Source: Thermoactinospora rubra
GTDB lineage: Bacteria; Actinomycetota; Actinomycetes; Streptosporangiales; Streptosporangiaceae
Direction of reading: 5' to 3'
DNA: 64,000 bases
Assembly (NCBI RefSeq): GCF_002093975.1
Contig: NZ_KZ084326.1
Span: 124,001-188,000 of the forward strand
This document shows positions 1 to 8,318 of the stretch, piece after piece. The notes under the pieces are model-generated. The model saw only the letters and a program-made list of their open reading frames with translations. It was not told the DNA's origin and searched no databases. The translations under genes and the position numbers were made by a program. Every line of letters begins with the position of its first letter. Positions within the stretch are counted from its first letter, which is position 1.

Positions 1-1216
1 CAACCAGACCAAGTACATCAGCCACTTCCCCGAGACGCGCGAGATCTGGTCGTTCGGCTCCGGTTACGGCGGCAACGCGCTGCTCGGCAAGAAGTGCTAC
101 GCGCTGCGCATCGCCAGCGTCATGGCCCGCGACGAGGGCTGGCTGGCCGAGCACATGCTCATCCTCAAGCTCACCCCGCCGGACGGCGAGCCGCGCTACA
201 TCGCCGCCGCCTTCCCCAGCGCCTGCGGCAAGACCAACCTCGCCATGCTGCAGCCGACCATCCCCGGCTGGAAGGTCGAGACGGTCGGCGACGACATCGC
301 CTGGATGCGCTTCGGCGAGGACGGCCGGCTGTACGCCATCAACCCGGAGGCGGGCTTCTTCGGCGTCGCGCCGGGCACCGGCGAGATCACCAACGCCAAC
401 GCCATCAAGACGCTGTGGGGCAACAGCATCTTCACCAACGTCGCCCTCACCGACGACGGCGACGTGTGGTGGGAGGGGCTGACCGACAAGCCGCCCGCGC
501 ACCTGACCGACTGGAAGGGCCGCGACTGGACGCCCGGCAGCGACGAGCCCGCCGCCCACCCCAACGCCCGCTTCACCACGCCCGCCGCCCAGTGCCCGAC
601 CATCGCGCCGGAGTGGCAGGACCCCAAGGGCGTGCCCATCTCGGCGATCCTGTTCGGCGGGCGCCGCGCCACCGCGGTGCCGCTGGTCACCGAGTCGCTG
701 AGCTGGCAGCACGGCGTCTTCCTCGGAGCCAACGTCGCCTCCGAGAAGACCGCCGCCGCCGAGGGCAAGGTCGGCGAGCTGCGCCACGACCCGTTCGCGA
801 TGCTGCCGTTCTGCGGCTACAACATGGGCGACTACTTCGCCCACTGGCTGAGGATCGGCAAGCGCGAAGGCGCCAAGCTGCCGCGCATCTACTACGTCAA
901 CTGGTTCCGCAAGGATGACGGCGGCCGGTTCCTGTGGCCGGGCTTCGGCGAGAACAGCCGCGTGCTGAAGTGGATCGTCGACCGGCTCAACGGCGAGGCC
1001 TCGGCCGTGCCCACCCCGATCGGCCTGGTGCCGAAGGAGCTCGACACCGAGGGACTGGAGATCTCCGAGGAGGACCTGCGCACGCTGCTGAGCGTCGACA
1101 AGGAGGTCTGGCGCGAGGAGGCCAAGCAGATCCCGCCGCACTTCGAGAAGTTCGGCGACCGCCTGCCCAAGGAGCTGTGGGAGGAGTACGAAGCCCTGCT
1201 CGACCGGCTCCGATAA
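1..1216 (+). CDS. pckG: Phosphoenolpyruvate carboxykinase (GTP), 3' part
   Basis: Cytosolic gluconeogenic enzyme converting oxaloacetate and GTP to PEP, CO2 and GDP. The reading frame is open from base 2 at the window edge, so the N-terminal third is missing. The GTP-type family signatures are visible: the segment [18 protein letters not shown] near the edge, the kinase-1a P-loop [12 protein letters not shown] (about bases 211-246), and the metal-binding [20 protein letters not shown] stretch. The C-terminus ends normally with TAA. It is not the ATP type, which lacks the FPSACGKTN loop. The next gene starts 67 bp downstream and looks unrelated. Identification is secure; regulation cannot be judged because the promoter lies outside the window. 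Confidence 0.97.
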   Translation, partial: NQTKYISHFPETREIWSFGSGYGGNALLGKKCYALRIASVMARDEGWLAEHMLILKLTPPDGEPRYIAAAFPSACGKTNLAMLQPTIPGWKVETVGDDIAWMRFGEDGRLYAINPEAGFFGVAPGTGEITNANAIKTLWGNSIFTNVALTDDGDVWWEGLTDKPPAHLTDWKGRDWTPGSDEPAAHPNARFTTPAAQCPTIAPEWQDPKGVPISAILFGGRRATAVPLVTESLSWQHGVFLGANVASEKTAAAEGKVGELRHDPFAMLPFCGYNMGDYFAHWLRIGKREGAKLPRIYYVNWFRKDDGGRFLWPGFGENSRVLKWIVDRLNGEASAVPTPIGLVPKELDTEGLEISEEDLRTLLSVDKEVWREEAKQIPPHFEKFGDRLPKELWEEYEALLDRLR

Positions 1217-1283
1217 CGGGGCTTCCCGGGAAGGCGCGGCTGGGCGACAATCGCTGGGGAAACGCGCCTTACGGGGGGTCTGC

Positions 1284-2189
1284 ATGGATCTGGCGTTATT
1301 GGCGATCGACGTGTCGATCATCGCCGGCTACGCCTACGCCGCCGGCGCGTGCCGGCGCCGGCAGCGTCGGGGCCGCTCGGTGCCCAATTCCTGGCACGGC
1401 GACCGGCTCGGGCCGTACGAGATCGCCTGCCTCGTGGGCGGACCCGACCATGTGGCCACGACGGCCGTCGTGCTGGCCACACGGAGCGGGCTGGTGCGTG
1501 CCGAACGCTCGGGCATCCTCCACCCCGTGGCGGGCGCGGCCTGCGATGATCCCGTCCGGCAGGCCGTCATCGACGCCGTCGCCGCCGTGCCCGGGGGCAG
1601 GCCGGTGGCGCAGGTCACCCGCGAGGTGGCCGCGGGACCCGCGGTGCAGAGGCTGCGCCACCAGCTGATCGGGCACGGCCTGCTCGTCCCCGACGGCGCC
1701 CTCGAACCGGCGCGCAGGGCGTGGGCGGCGCTGGTCGCCGTGACGGCGACCGTCGCCGCGTTCGCCGTCGCGTTCTCGGTGGCCCTCGTCGCCGGCCTGG
1801 TGACGTCGGCCGTCGACTCGCTGGCCACGGCGGTGATCGGCTGGGGTGTGGCCCTCCTCGGGACGCGCAGCTCACTGCGGTACGGCAGGGCGTTGCGGAG
1901 CGAGCTGAGCTGGCTGGGCCGCGACGAGCTGCGCATGCTCATGCGCGGCAAAGGCCGCCACCTGTCCGAGGAGGAGCGCGTGGCGCTCCACGGCGCGAAC
2001 GGCCTGCGGGACAGGGAGCTGCGCAGGGCGCTCAGGACCCGTAAGAGGGCCCGCAGATCCGTGGCCCGCACACGTGGAGCCTTGGCCCGCAGTTGCGGCA
2101 CCAGTAGCTGCGGCGGGGGCGGCTGCAGCAGCGGTTCTGGCGGGAGCAGCTGCGGTGGCGGCGGTGGCTGTGGTGGCGGCGGTGGCTGA
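1284..2189 (+). CDS. TIGR04222 domain membrane protein with Gly/Cys-rich C-terminal tail
   Basis: 301 residues. Residues 1-22 are a hydrophobic N-terminal segment. Residues about 40-70 carry the family motif GPYEIACLVGGPDHVATTAV typical of TIGR04222 proteins. Residues about 145-190 contain two further membrane helices, followed by an Arg-rich stretch. The last 32 residues (270-301) are nearly all Gly, Ser and Cys, with Cys at 271, 276, 281, 290 and 296 in CGGGG-type spacing. The start is ATG after a G-rich Shine-Dalgarno. The stop is 3 bp before a DUF692/MNIO gene, so the two are co-translated. Known MNIO enzymes oxidise Cys in peptide substrates; that this tail is the substrate is inference. 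Function of the TIGR04222 domain is not known to me. Confidence 0.85.
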   Translation: MDLALLAIDVSIIAGYAYAAGACRRRQRRGRSVPNSWHGDRLGPYEIACLVGGPDHVATTAVVLATRSGLVRAERSGILHPVAGAACDDPVRQAVIDAVAAVPGGRPVAQVTREVAAGPAVQRLRHQLIGHGLLVPDGALEPARRAWAALVAVTATVAAFAVAFSVALVAGLVTSAVDSLATAVIGWGVALLGTRSSLRYGRALRSELSWLGRDELRMLMRGKGRHLSEEERVALHGANGLRDRELRRALRTRKRARRSVARTRGALARSCGTSSCGGGGCSSGSGGSSCGGGGGCGGGGG

Positions 2190-2192
2190 GCC

Positions 2193-3017
2193 ATGGGAGC
2201 CGTCGGGACCGTGCCGCGGCTGGGCATCGGCATCGGCTGGCGCCCGGAGATCGACCTGACCGTCGAGCGCATGGCGGGCGTCGACTTCGTCGAGGTCATC
2301 GCGGAGAACGTCAGGCCGGACCGGCTGCCCGAGTCCCTGCGCGTGCTGCGCTCCCGCGGGATGCCGGTGATCCCGCACGGGGTGAGCCTGGGGATCGGCG
2401 GCGCCGACCTGCCCTCGCCCGAGCGCCTGGCCCGGCTGGCGGCCTGCGCGCGGGCGCTGGAGGCGCCGCTGGTGAGCGAGCACCTGGCGTTCGTCAGGGG
2501 CGGCGGCGTCGAGGCGGGCCACCTGCTGCCCGTGCCGCGCACCCGGGAGGCGCTGGACGTCGTCACCGAGAACGTCCGCCGTGCCCAGGAGCAGCTGCCG
2601 GTGCCGCTCGCGCTGGAGAACGTCGCCGCGCTCTTCGGCTGGCCGGACGACGAGCTGACCGACGCGGAGTTCCTGGGCGAGCTGGTCGAGCGGACCGGCG
2701 TGCTGCTGCTGGTGGACGTGGCGAACCTGTACACGAACCAGGTCAACCTCGGGCTGCCGGCCGTGGCGGCGCTCGACCGGCTGCCGCTGGAGCACCTGGC
2801 GTACGTCCACGTGGCCGGCGGGCACGAGCACGGCGGGATCTGGCACGACACGCACACCGCCGCGGTGCCGCCCGAGGTGCTGGAGCTGCTGGGCGAGCTG
2901 TGCGCGCGGGTGACGCCGCCCGGGGTGCTGCTGGAGTGGGACGACGACTACCCCGGCGACGCGGTCCTGGCCGGCCAGCTGGCGCGGGTCAGGGAGGTCG
3001 TCGCCGGTGGAGCGTGA
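2193..3017 (+). CDS. DUF692 family multinuclear non-haem iron oxidase (MNIO)
   Basis: 274-residue TIM-barrel protein of the DUF692/UPF0276 family. Characterised members (MbnB, TglH, ChrH) use two or three iron ions to oxidise cysteines in ribosomally made peptides. Candidate metal ligands are visible in the usual order: H62 in IPHGVSLG, E96-H97 in SEHLAF, E142 in LENVA, D175 in [11 protein letters not shown]206 and H211 in [10 protein letters not shown]219 and H221 in HDTHTAA, and E248 in LEWDDD. The length matches the family core. It sits 3 bp after the Cys-tailed membrane protein and overlaps the next gene by 11 bp, indicating one operon. The usual DUF2063 partner is absent and replaced by the small downstream protein. 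Confidence 0.9.
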   Translation: MGAVGTVPRLGIGIGWRPEIDLTVERMAGVDFVEVIAENVRPDRLPESLRVLRSRGMPVIPHGVSLGIGGADLPSPERLARLAACARALEAPLVSEHLAFVRGGGVEAGHLLPVPRTREALDVVTENVRRAQEQLPVPLALENVAALFGWPDDELTDAEFLGELVERTGVLLLVDVANLYTNQVNLGLPAVAALDRLPLEHLAYVHVAGGHEHGGIWHDTHTAAVPPEVLELLGELCARVTPPGVLLEWDDDYPGDAVLAGQLARVREVVAGGA

Positions 3018-3381
3018 CGAGGCGGCCAGGCGCCGCCTGGCGGAGGCGCAGGCGCGGCTGGTGGCGGCCCTCGTGGCGGGTGCCGAGGCTCCCGAGGGCT
3101 TCGACGCCGAGCGCCTTCGCGTCCAGGCGGCCAGCCTGATCGCCAAGCGGCGCGCCGTGGTCGCGCGCCTGCGGCCCGACGCGGCCGCGGCCGCCGGTCC
3201 CACCTTCGCCGCCGACTTCGCCGCCTACGCCGCCTCCCGCGCCACCCCGCCCGCCGGCTACCGCGCCGACGCCGCCGACTTCGCCGCCTGGCTGCAGGCC
3301 CAGGGCCGGATGCCGGACGCGCCCGCTCCGCGCGGGTGGCGGGCGGCGCTGGGCCGCTGGCGGGCGCGCTGGGGGCGGTGA
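3007..3381 (+). CDS. Small partner of the MNIO, SCO6045 C-terminal-like
   Basis: 124-residue soluble, Ala/Arg-rich helical protein starting at a GTG that overlaps the MNIO stop by 11 bp. It has an N-terminal coiled segment (residues 1-60) and a second block [20 protein letters not shown] followed by [14 protein letters not shown]. From memory this resembles the C-terminal extension found fused to DUF692 proteins such as S. coelicolor SCO6045; here it is a separate gene. Many MNIOs need a small partner protein that recruits the substrate, so a substrate-binding role is a reasonable inference. No catalytic residues are recognisable. Confidence 0.65.
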   Translation: MERDEAARRRLAEAQARLVAALVAGAEAPEGFDAERLRVQAASLIAKRRAVVARLRPDAAAAAGPTFAADFAAYAASRATPPAGYRADAADFAAWLQAQGRMPDAPAPRGWRAALGRWRARWGR

Positions 3382-3428
3382 GGGCGAGGGTACGGCGCGC
3401 CGCAAGGGTGGCAACTGGGGGTTATGTC

Positions 3429-3455
3429 GGTTTAGCTGGGAAAAACCAGGAAACC
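3429..3455. promoter_or_regulatory. AT-richer interrupted palindrome, operator-like
   Basis: Symmetric arms GGTTT-N2-CTGG-N6-CCAG-N1-AAACC in the only A/T-rich stretch between the MNIO unit and the next gene. It ends about 10 bp before the likely start of the next gene, so it could be an operator or an RNA hairpin in its leader. Confidence 0.35.
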
Positions 3456-3464
3456 TTCAATGAC

Positions 3465-3977
3465 GTGGGAGGACTCCGGTGCGTCGACGGGTCATATCTG
3501 ACCGTGACGCCCGTGGCATGCCTGGACAGCGTCGGCGTGCCGTACGAGGTCACCCTCGAGCTCAGCAGGGACGGCTCGCCGTACGGGACGGTGGGGGAGC
3601 GGTGCGGCTGGTTCCTCGCGCGCCTGGCACGCGGCGTCGAGGACGCGCGCAGGCACGGGACCTGGCCGGACCCGGACGACAGGTTCCCCGAGGAGGGCTC
3701 CGACGGCGAGCTGTTCTGCTTGCGCTACCGCAGCCGCTCGGGCCGCATGGGCGGTGGCGAGCTGCGATGCCATCTGCGCACGATCCCCGTGTGGGTCCCG
3801 GCGGGGGAGTGGCGGCTGACCCGCAGGGCCTATCTGGAGGCCTGGGGCCCGCATGGCGCCGGCATGCGGGCCGTGCTGACCTCCGCCGAGCTGTCGGCCT
3901 TCCTCAGCGGCCTCGTCGAGGAGGCCGAGCTGTGCCTCGGCGGTAAGGATCTCGCGAGGGCCGCCTGGCCGAGCTGA
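3465..3977 (+). CDS. Hypothetical protein
   Basis: About 170 residues, unrecognised. The convincing part runs from VACLDSVGVPYEVTLELS to the end, with W/F/L-rich segments consistent with a folded cytoplasmic domain and no signal peptide or membrane helix. The start is uncertain. GTG at 3465 follows a weak AGGA; GTG at 3504 is also possible. A GGAGGA Shine-Dalgarno at 3468-3473 sits at the right distance from a GTG at 3479, but that GTG opens another frame whose product is a low-complexity Arg-rich peptide. The end overlaps a short tandem repeat. Separated from the MNIO genes by about 80 bp, so membership in that operon is doubtful. Confidence 0.5.
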   Translation: MGGLRCVDGSYLTVTPVACLDSVGVPYEVTLELSRDGSPYGTVGERCGWFLARLARGVEDARRHGTWPDPDDRFPEEGSDGELFCLRYRSRSGRMGGGELRCHLRTIPVWVPAGEWRLTRRAYLEAWGPHGAGMRAVLTSAELSAFLSGLVEEAELCLGGKDLARAAWPS

Positions 3978-4010
3978 TCCGGCCAGCCGAGCTGATCCGG
4001 CCGGCCGAGC
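3968..4010. repeat. 18-bp tandem repeat spanning a stop codon
   Basis: Two copies of GCCGAGCTGATCCGGCC (3968-3984 and 3986-4002) and a partial third copy (GCCGAGC, 4004-4010). The TGA of the hypothetical gene lies inside copy one, and copy two repeats the same TGA. Confidence 0.8.
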
Positions 4011-4099
4011 CACCCGGGCAAGCCGCGGTTACGGCGGCTGAAGGCGCCAGCGGCCGGAGATTACCCGCCCGAGGGGGACAGGATGCCGCGGAAGGCGGC

Positions 4100-4120
4100 G
4101 ATAATTGCCTGTTGAGGCAA
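4100..4120 (+). promoter_or_regulatory. Possible -10 box and hairpin before the cis-prenyltransferase
   Basis: GATAAT at 4100-4105 resembles a sigma-70-type -10 element. It runs into the perfect inverted repeat TTGCCT-GTTG-AGGCAA (4105-4120), about 22 bp before the GTG start. No good -35 is visible, so the promoter call is weak. Confidence 0.3.
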
Positions 4121-4142
4121 GACGACTCCCCGGGAGGGCTCC

Positions 4143-4904
4143 GTGGGCCTGCGCGATCTGGTCTACCGGCTGTATGAGCGCCGGCTCGAGGCCAAGCTGT
4201 CCAAAGACAGCATCCCGCGGCACGTGGGCGTGATCATCGACGGCAACCGCCGCTGGGCCAGGGCGATGGGCCTGGACGACGTCAGCCGCGGGCACCGCAA
4301 GGGTGCCGACAAGATCTCCGACCTGCTCACCTGGTGCAGCGAGGCGGGCGTGGAGGTGGTCACCGTCTGGATGCTCTCCAGCGACAACCTCAACCGCCCG
4401 AAGGAGGAGCTCGACGCGCTGCTGCGGATCATCGAGGACGTGGTGCAGGAGCTCGTCGAGGAGGGGTGGCGCATCAGCCCCGTGGGGGCGCTCGACCTGC
4501 TGCCGGCCAGGACGGCGAATGTCCTGAAAACCGCGAAAGAGGCCACATCAGACCGTCCAGGGCTGATTGTGAACGTTGCGGTTGGGTATGGTGGAAGGCG
4601 TGAGATTGCCGATGCGGTGCGCTCACTCCTGCAGGAGCACGCCAGCAAGGGGGCGACCATCGAGGACCTCGTCGAGGTTCTCGATGTGGAGCACATCGCG
4701 GAGCATCTCTACACTCGCGGTCAGCCGGACCCCGACTTGCTCATCCGCACCAGCGGAGAGCAGCGGTTGTCCGGCTTTTTGCTGTGGCAGAGCGCCCACT
4801 CGGAGTTCTACTTCCACGAGGCCTACTGGCCCGACTTCAGGAAGGTTGATTTCCTGCGAGCGCTGCGCGACTACGCCGCGAGGCACCGGCGTTACGGCGC
4901 CTGA
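4143..4904 (+). CDS. Isoprenyl transferase (cis-prenyltransferase, UppS family)
   Basis: 253-residue cytosolic enzyme that condenses isopentenyl diphosphate with an allylic diphosphate in cis configuration, feeding the lipid carrier for cell-wall synthesis. Family signatures are intact: IDGNRRWAR with catalytic D33, GHRKGADK, SSDNLNRPKEEL, VGYGGRREI, and the C-terminal PDLLIRTSGEQRLSGFLLWQ block with the acidic metal site near SEFYF. GTG start with GGGAGG 5-10 bp upstream. The sequence looks more like the Rv1086-type short-chain enzyme than a decaprenyl synthase, but product length cannot be read here. Proximity to a PhoH2-type gene recalls the Rv1086-Rv1095 region of mycobacteria. Confidence 0.93.
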   Translation: MGLRDLVYRLYERRLEAKLSKDSIPRHVGVIIDGNRRWARAMGLDDVSRGHRKGADKISDLLTWCSEAGVEVVTVWMLSSDNLNRPKEELDALLRIIEDVVQELVEEGWRISPVGALDLLPARTANVLKTAKEATSDRPGLIVNVAVGYGGRREIADAVRSLLQEHASKGATIEDLVEVLDVEHIAEHLYTRGQPDPDLLIRTSGEQRLSGFLLWQSAHSEFYFHEAYWPDFRKVDFLRALRDYAARHRRYGA

Positions 4905-4933
4905 AACTGGGTATTCAGGACCTAGCGTTGGAA

Positions 4934-4956
4934 GCGTCCGGCCACAGGCCGGGCGC
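4934..4956 (+). terminator. Hairpin after the cis-prenyltransferase
   Basis: Ten-pair stem GCGTCCGGCC-ACA-GGCCGGGCGC (one G-U pair), 29 bp after the stop. No T-run follows, as is common for actinobacterial terminators. Confidence 0.45.
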
Positions 4957-5075
4957 TACGGAGAGGGCCCGCCTTTGCGCATCGTCCTGCTGAGGGGGGC
5001 CGGCACCCGGCGCCTCGGCGCAGGCAGGCGGGAGGCACGGTCCGGTCCGATTCCCGGCTTTTCGCCTCGATTGCA

Positions 5076-5099
5076 GGGCGCCCATCCCTACGGGCGCCC
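5076..5099 (+). promoter_or_regulatory. Hairpin abutting the phoH Shine-Dalgarno
   Basis: Perfect 8-bp arms GGGCGCCC (5076-5083 and 5092-5099), ending one or two bases before the GGGGGAG ribosome site of the PIN-PhoH gene. The position suggests a translation-modulating leader structure. Confidence 0.4.
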
Positions 5100-5111
5100 G
5101 GGGGAGAATGC

Positions 5112-6413
5112 GTGGCAGCGAACCCTCGGTCCAAGCGCACCTACGTGCTGGACACCTCCGTCCTCCTGGCCGATCCGGCGGCGATGACTCGCTTCGCCGA
5201 GCACGACGTGGTCCTACCGATCGTGGTGATCACGGAGTTGGAGGGCAAAAGGCACCATCCCGAACTCGGCTACTTCGCCCGCAAGGCCCTGCGCTACCTG
5301 GATGACCTGCGCCTGCGGTACGGCAGGCTGGACGAGCCCATCCCCGTCGGGGAGGGCACGATCCGCGTGGAGCTCAACCACAGCGACCCGTCGGTGCTGC
5401 CGTCGGGGTTCCGCCTGGGCGACAACGACACCCGCATCCTGACGGTGGCGCGCTCGCTGGCCGCCGAGGGGTGCGACGTGGTGCTGGTCTCCAAGGACCT
5501 GCCGATGCGCGTCAAGGCGGCCTCGATCGGGCTGGCCGCCGAGGAGTACCGCGCGGAGCTGGTCATGGAGTCCGGCTGGACGGGCATGGCCGAGATCCAG
5601 GTCACCAGCGACGACGTGCAGGCGCTCTTCGAGAGCGGCACGGCCGACCTGGAGGAGGCGCGGGAGCTGCCCACGCACACCGGCCTGCGGCTGCTGTCGG
5701 CCAAGGGGTCGGCGCTGGGCCGCGTGCTGCCGGACAAGTCGGTCAAGCTGGTGCGGGGCGACCGGGAGGTGTTCGGCGTCCACGGCCGCTCCGCCGAGCA
5801 GCGCATCGCGCTCGACCTGCTGATGGATCCCGAGATCGGCATCGTGTCGCTGGGCGGCCGGGCCGGCACCGGCAAGTCGGCGCTGGCGCTGTGCGCGGGC
5901 CTGGAGGCGGTGCTGGAGCGCCGCCAGCACCGCAAGGTCATCGTCTTCCGCCCGCTGTACGCGGTCGGCGGCCAGGAGCTCGGCTACCTGCCCGGCACCG
6001 AGGGCGAGAAGATGGGCCCCTGGGCGCAGGCGGTCTACGACACGCTGGGCGCGGTCACCTCGCCGGAGGTGATCGAGGAGGTGCTCGACCGCGGCATGCT
6101 CGAGGTGCTGCCGCTGACCCACATCCGCGGCCGCTCGCTCCACGACGCGTTCGTCATCGTGGACGAGGCCCAGTCGCTGGAGCGCGGGGTGCTGCTGACG
6201 GTGCTGAGCCGCATCGGCGCCAACTCGCGGGTGGTGCTCACCCACGACATCGCCCAGCGCGACAACCTGCGGGTGGGCAGGCACGACGGCGTGGTGGCGG
6301 TGGTGGAGAAGCTGAAGGGCCACCCGCTGTTCGCGCACATCACGCTGACCAGGTCGGAGCGCTCGCCGATCGCCGCGCTGGTGACCGAGATGCTGGAGGA
6401 CATCACTCTTTGA
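5112..6413 (+). CDS. PIN domain-PhoH ATPase fusion protein (PhoH2 type)
   Basis: 433 residues. Residues 5-140 form a PIN nuclease domain, beginning [12 protein letters not shown], with further acidic residues in ITELEGK and GDNDTRIL. Residues about 210-430 form a PhoH P-loop ATPase with Walker [11 protein letters not shown] (near residue 250) and Walker B VIVDEAQS (near residue 350). Characterised mycobacterial PhoH2 is an RNA helicase/ribonuclease, so a sequence-guided RNase role is likely. GTG start after GGGGGAG. The mycobacterial phoAT antitoxin reading frame is not evident upstream. The gene ends convergently with the lipoprotein gene, overlapping by 11 bp. Confidence 0.93.
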   Translation: MAANPRSKRTYVLDTSVLLADPAAMTRFAEHDVVLPIVVITELEGKRHHPELGYFARKALRYLDDLRLRYGRLDEPIPVGEGTIRVELNHSDPSVLPSGFRLGDNDTRILTVARSLAAEGCDVVLVSKDLPMRVKAASIGLAAEEYRAELVMESGWTGMAEIQVTSDDVQALFESGTADLEEARELPTHTGLRLLSAKGSALGRVLPDKSVKLVRGDREVFGVHGRSAEQRIALDLLMDPEIGIVSLGGRAGTGKSALALCAGLEAVLERRQHRKVIVFRPLYAVGGQELGYLPGTEGEKMGPWAQAVYDTLGAVTSPEVIEEVLDRGMLEVLPLTHIRGRSLHDAFVIVDEAQSLERGVLLTVLSRIGANSRVVLTHDIAQRDNLRVGRHDGVVAVVEKLKGHPLFAHITLTRSERSPIAALVTEMLEDITL

Positions 6414-6903
6414 CGACCTCGAGGCCGGGAGTGCAGCGGTAGCTCCCCTGCCGCACGCGATCGGCCTCACGCCAGATCTCCACCCTCTGGTAGTCGTCGT
6501 AGTTGCGCAGCGCCGTGCACACGATCTCGACGAGGGCCCTGTGCCCCAGCCTGCCGCGGTAGTCGAGGTACACCTGGAGCGTCGTCGGCCGCATGTCGGG
6601 GTCGCGGCGGGTGTAGGGCACCTGCAGCTCCAGGGCGCCGCGGTAGCCCACGCCGCGCAGCTGGGTGCCGCGGTCCTCGCGGAACAGCGCCTCGAACAGG
6701 CTGCGGAAGGAGTTCTCCCGCAGCCTGATCGGGGCGATGTACGGCTTGCCGTCCCGGTGCAGCACGAGGCTGTTGGCCGGGGCCGGGATGACGGCGTACG
6801 GCGGGCGGTCGCCGAGCTCGGTGACGCCGCCCGGCTCGATGCCGCACCCGGCCACGAGCAGGGCCAGCAGGAAGGCGCACAATCGCCTGGTCGCGCTCGT
6901 CAT
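6403..6903 (-). CDS. Lipoprotein of the two-component operon (AfsQ3-like position)
   Basis: 166 residues. A lipoprotein signal is clear: basic start, hydrophobic core LCAFLLALL, and lipobox VAGC with Cys at residue 20. The mature part is a small soluble domain ([20 protein letters not shown] onward) that I cannot assign to a catalytic family. ATGA overlap with the preceding sensor kinase gene indicates translational coupling. In Streptomyces the afsQ1-afsQ2-afsQ3 order (regulator, kinase, lipoprotein) is the same, so a role as extracytoplasmic accessory of the kinase is inferred. Confidence 0.8.
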   Translation of the reverse strand: MTSATRRLCAFLLALLVAGCGIEPGGVTELGDRPPYAVIPAPANSLVLHRDGKPYIAPIRLRENSFRSLFEALFREDRGTQLRGVGYRGALELQVPYTRRDPDMRPTTLQVYLDYRGRLGHRALVEIVCTALRNYDDYQRVEIWREADRVRQGSYRCTPGLEVVKE

Positions 6904-8318
6904 GCCGGGGGGAACCTCACCGTGAACAGCGTGCCGGGCTGCTCCCGCCGTACCAGGATGGTGCCGCCGTGCAGCTTGGCGTTCTCGCGGGCGATGGCGA
7001 GCCCCAGCCCGCTGCCGTGGCTGCGGGCGCGTCCGGTCTCGGCCTTGTAGAACCGGTCGAAGACGTGGGGCAGCGCCTTGAGCGGGATGCCGGGGCCGTG
7101 GTCGCGCACCCGCACCTCCAGCCCCTGCTGCGTGGCCCGCGCGCTGACCACCACGGGCGGCAGGCCGTGCTTGAGCGCGTTGCCGACGAGGTTGGCCACG
7201 ATGACGTCGAAGCGCCGGGGGTCCAGGTTGAACGACAGGCCGGGCGGGACGTCGACCTCCACCTGGTCGCTCCAGCCGCGCACCTCCAGCGAGTCGCGGA
7301 CCGCGTCGGCCACGGTCACCGCCTCCAGGTGGAGCGTGGCGGTGCCCGCGTCGAAGCGGCTGACCTCGATGAGGTGGTCGACCAGCTCGCGTAGCCGGCT
7401 GACCTCGCGCAGCACCAGCCGTACGGCCTCCGCGGGCGCCCTGGGCAGCCGTTCTGCCTCGTCGGAGAGCATGTCGGCGACGGCCGTCATCGCGGTCAGC
7501 GGCGTGCGCAGCTCGTGGGAGACGTCGGCCACGAAGCGGCGGGACATGGCCTCCAGGGTGCGCAGCTCGGTGACGCTGGCCTCCAGGGCGGCCGCGGCGT
7601 CGTTGAACCTGGCCGTCAGCTCGGCCAGCTCGTCCCGCCCGCGCACCGGCAGCCGGGTGTCCAGGCGGCCCTTGCCGAGCGCCTCGGCGGCGGCGCTGAG
7701 CCGGCGCACGGGCAGCAGCACGCGCCGGGCCGAGGCCAGCGCGACGCTCAGCGCGATCAGCAGGGTGATGGCGCCGGCCTGCATGAGGGCCCGGCGCAGC
7801 GAGTCGAGCTGCTGCTGGTCGTCGTCGAGCGGCTGGAAGGTGAACGCCTGCAGGCCGGTGAGCTCCGGCACGCCGTACTCGTTGCTGCGGAGCACCTCGG
7901 TGCCGACGACCAGCCACAGGTGGCCGCGGATGAGCCGGATCTGGGCGGCGAACCCGCGCTGCGCCCTGGCCACGAGCTCGTGGGGCAGGTCGTCCTCGGT
8001 CATCACCCGCCCGTCGTCGCTGAAGGCGCGCGTGCCGTACACGACCACGGCGTGGCTGCCCGGGGTGTCCAGCCGGTTGGCCAGCTCCCGCAGGTCCTCG
8101 TCCAGCGGCTGGCTCTCGCCGGGGCGCAGCCTGCCGACGGGGAAGGTGATCTGCTCCAGCTCGCGGCGCATCAGCTCGACCGCGGTGCCCTCGGTGCGCT
8201 TGACCAGCGCGGTCTTGGCCAGCTCGAAGCCGATGCCGGCGACGAGCACCGACGCGGTCACCGCCACGACGGTGAACGTGATGACCAGCCGGGCCCGCAG
8301 GCCGATGGGTTTGAGCAT
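6900..8318 (-). CDS. Sensor histidine kinase (AfsQ2-like)
   Basis: 472-residue membrane kinase. Helix 1 spans about residues 11-34, an extracytoplasmic sensor loop about 35-175, and helix 2 about 178-199. HAMP is at about 200-253. The HisKA box DVSHELRTPLTAM has phospho-acceptor H268. The ATPase domain has NLVGNALKHG, DHGPGIP and GSGLGLAIARENAKLHGG. Start ATG at 8318 overlaps the TGA of the response regulator gene by one base, and its own stop overlaps the lipoprotein ATG. It phosphorylates the regulator encoded just upstream; the stimulus is unknown. Confidence 0.92.
   Translation of the reverse strand: MLKPIGLRARLVITFTVVAVTASVLVAGIGFELAKTALVKRTEGTAVELMRRELEQITFPVGRLRPGESQPLDEDLRELANRLDTPGSHAVVVYGTRAFSDDGRVMTEDDLPHELVARAQRGFAAQIRLIRGHLWLVVGTEVLRSNEYGVPELTGLQAFTFQPLDDDQQQLDSLRRALMQAGAITLLIALSVALASARRVLLPVRRLSAAAEALGKGRLDTRLPVRGRDELAELTARFNDAAAALEASVTELRTLEAMSRRFVADVSHELRTPLTAMTAVADMLSDEAERLPRAPAEAVRLVLREVSRLRELVDHLIEVSRFDAGTATLHLEAVTVADAVRDSLEVRGWSDQVEVDVPPGLSFNLDPRRFDVIVANLVGNALKHGLPPVVVSARATQQGLEVRVRDHGPGIPLKALPHVFDRFYKAETGRARSHGSGLGLAIARENAKLHGGTILVRREQPGTLFTVRFPPA

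Noticed and set aside
1334..2857. 507-codon Pro/Ser-rich minus-strand frame
   Set aside because: Antisense to the TIGR04222 and MNIO genes; composition reflects the Gly/Cys repeat and GC bias only.
3479..3946. Plus-strand GTG frame with the best-placed Shine-Dalgarno at 3468
   Set aside because: The product is an Arg/Pro/Gly shadow without secondary-structure pattern, whereas the overlapping frame is protein-like. The ribosome-site placement stays unexplained and may indicate a start or sequence problem.
4576..5187. Possible PhoAT-type antitoxin frame overlapping the phoH start
   Set aside because: The frame is mostly a shadow of the cis-prenyltransferase and a Pro/Arg-rich intergenic translation; it has no ribosome site near a start that would give an 80-90-residue antitoxin.
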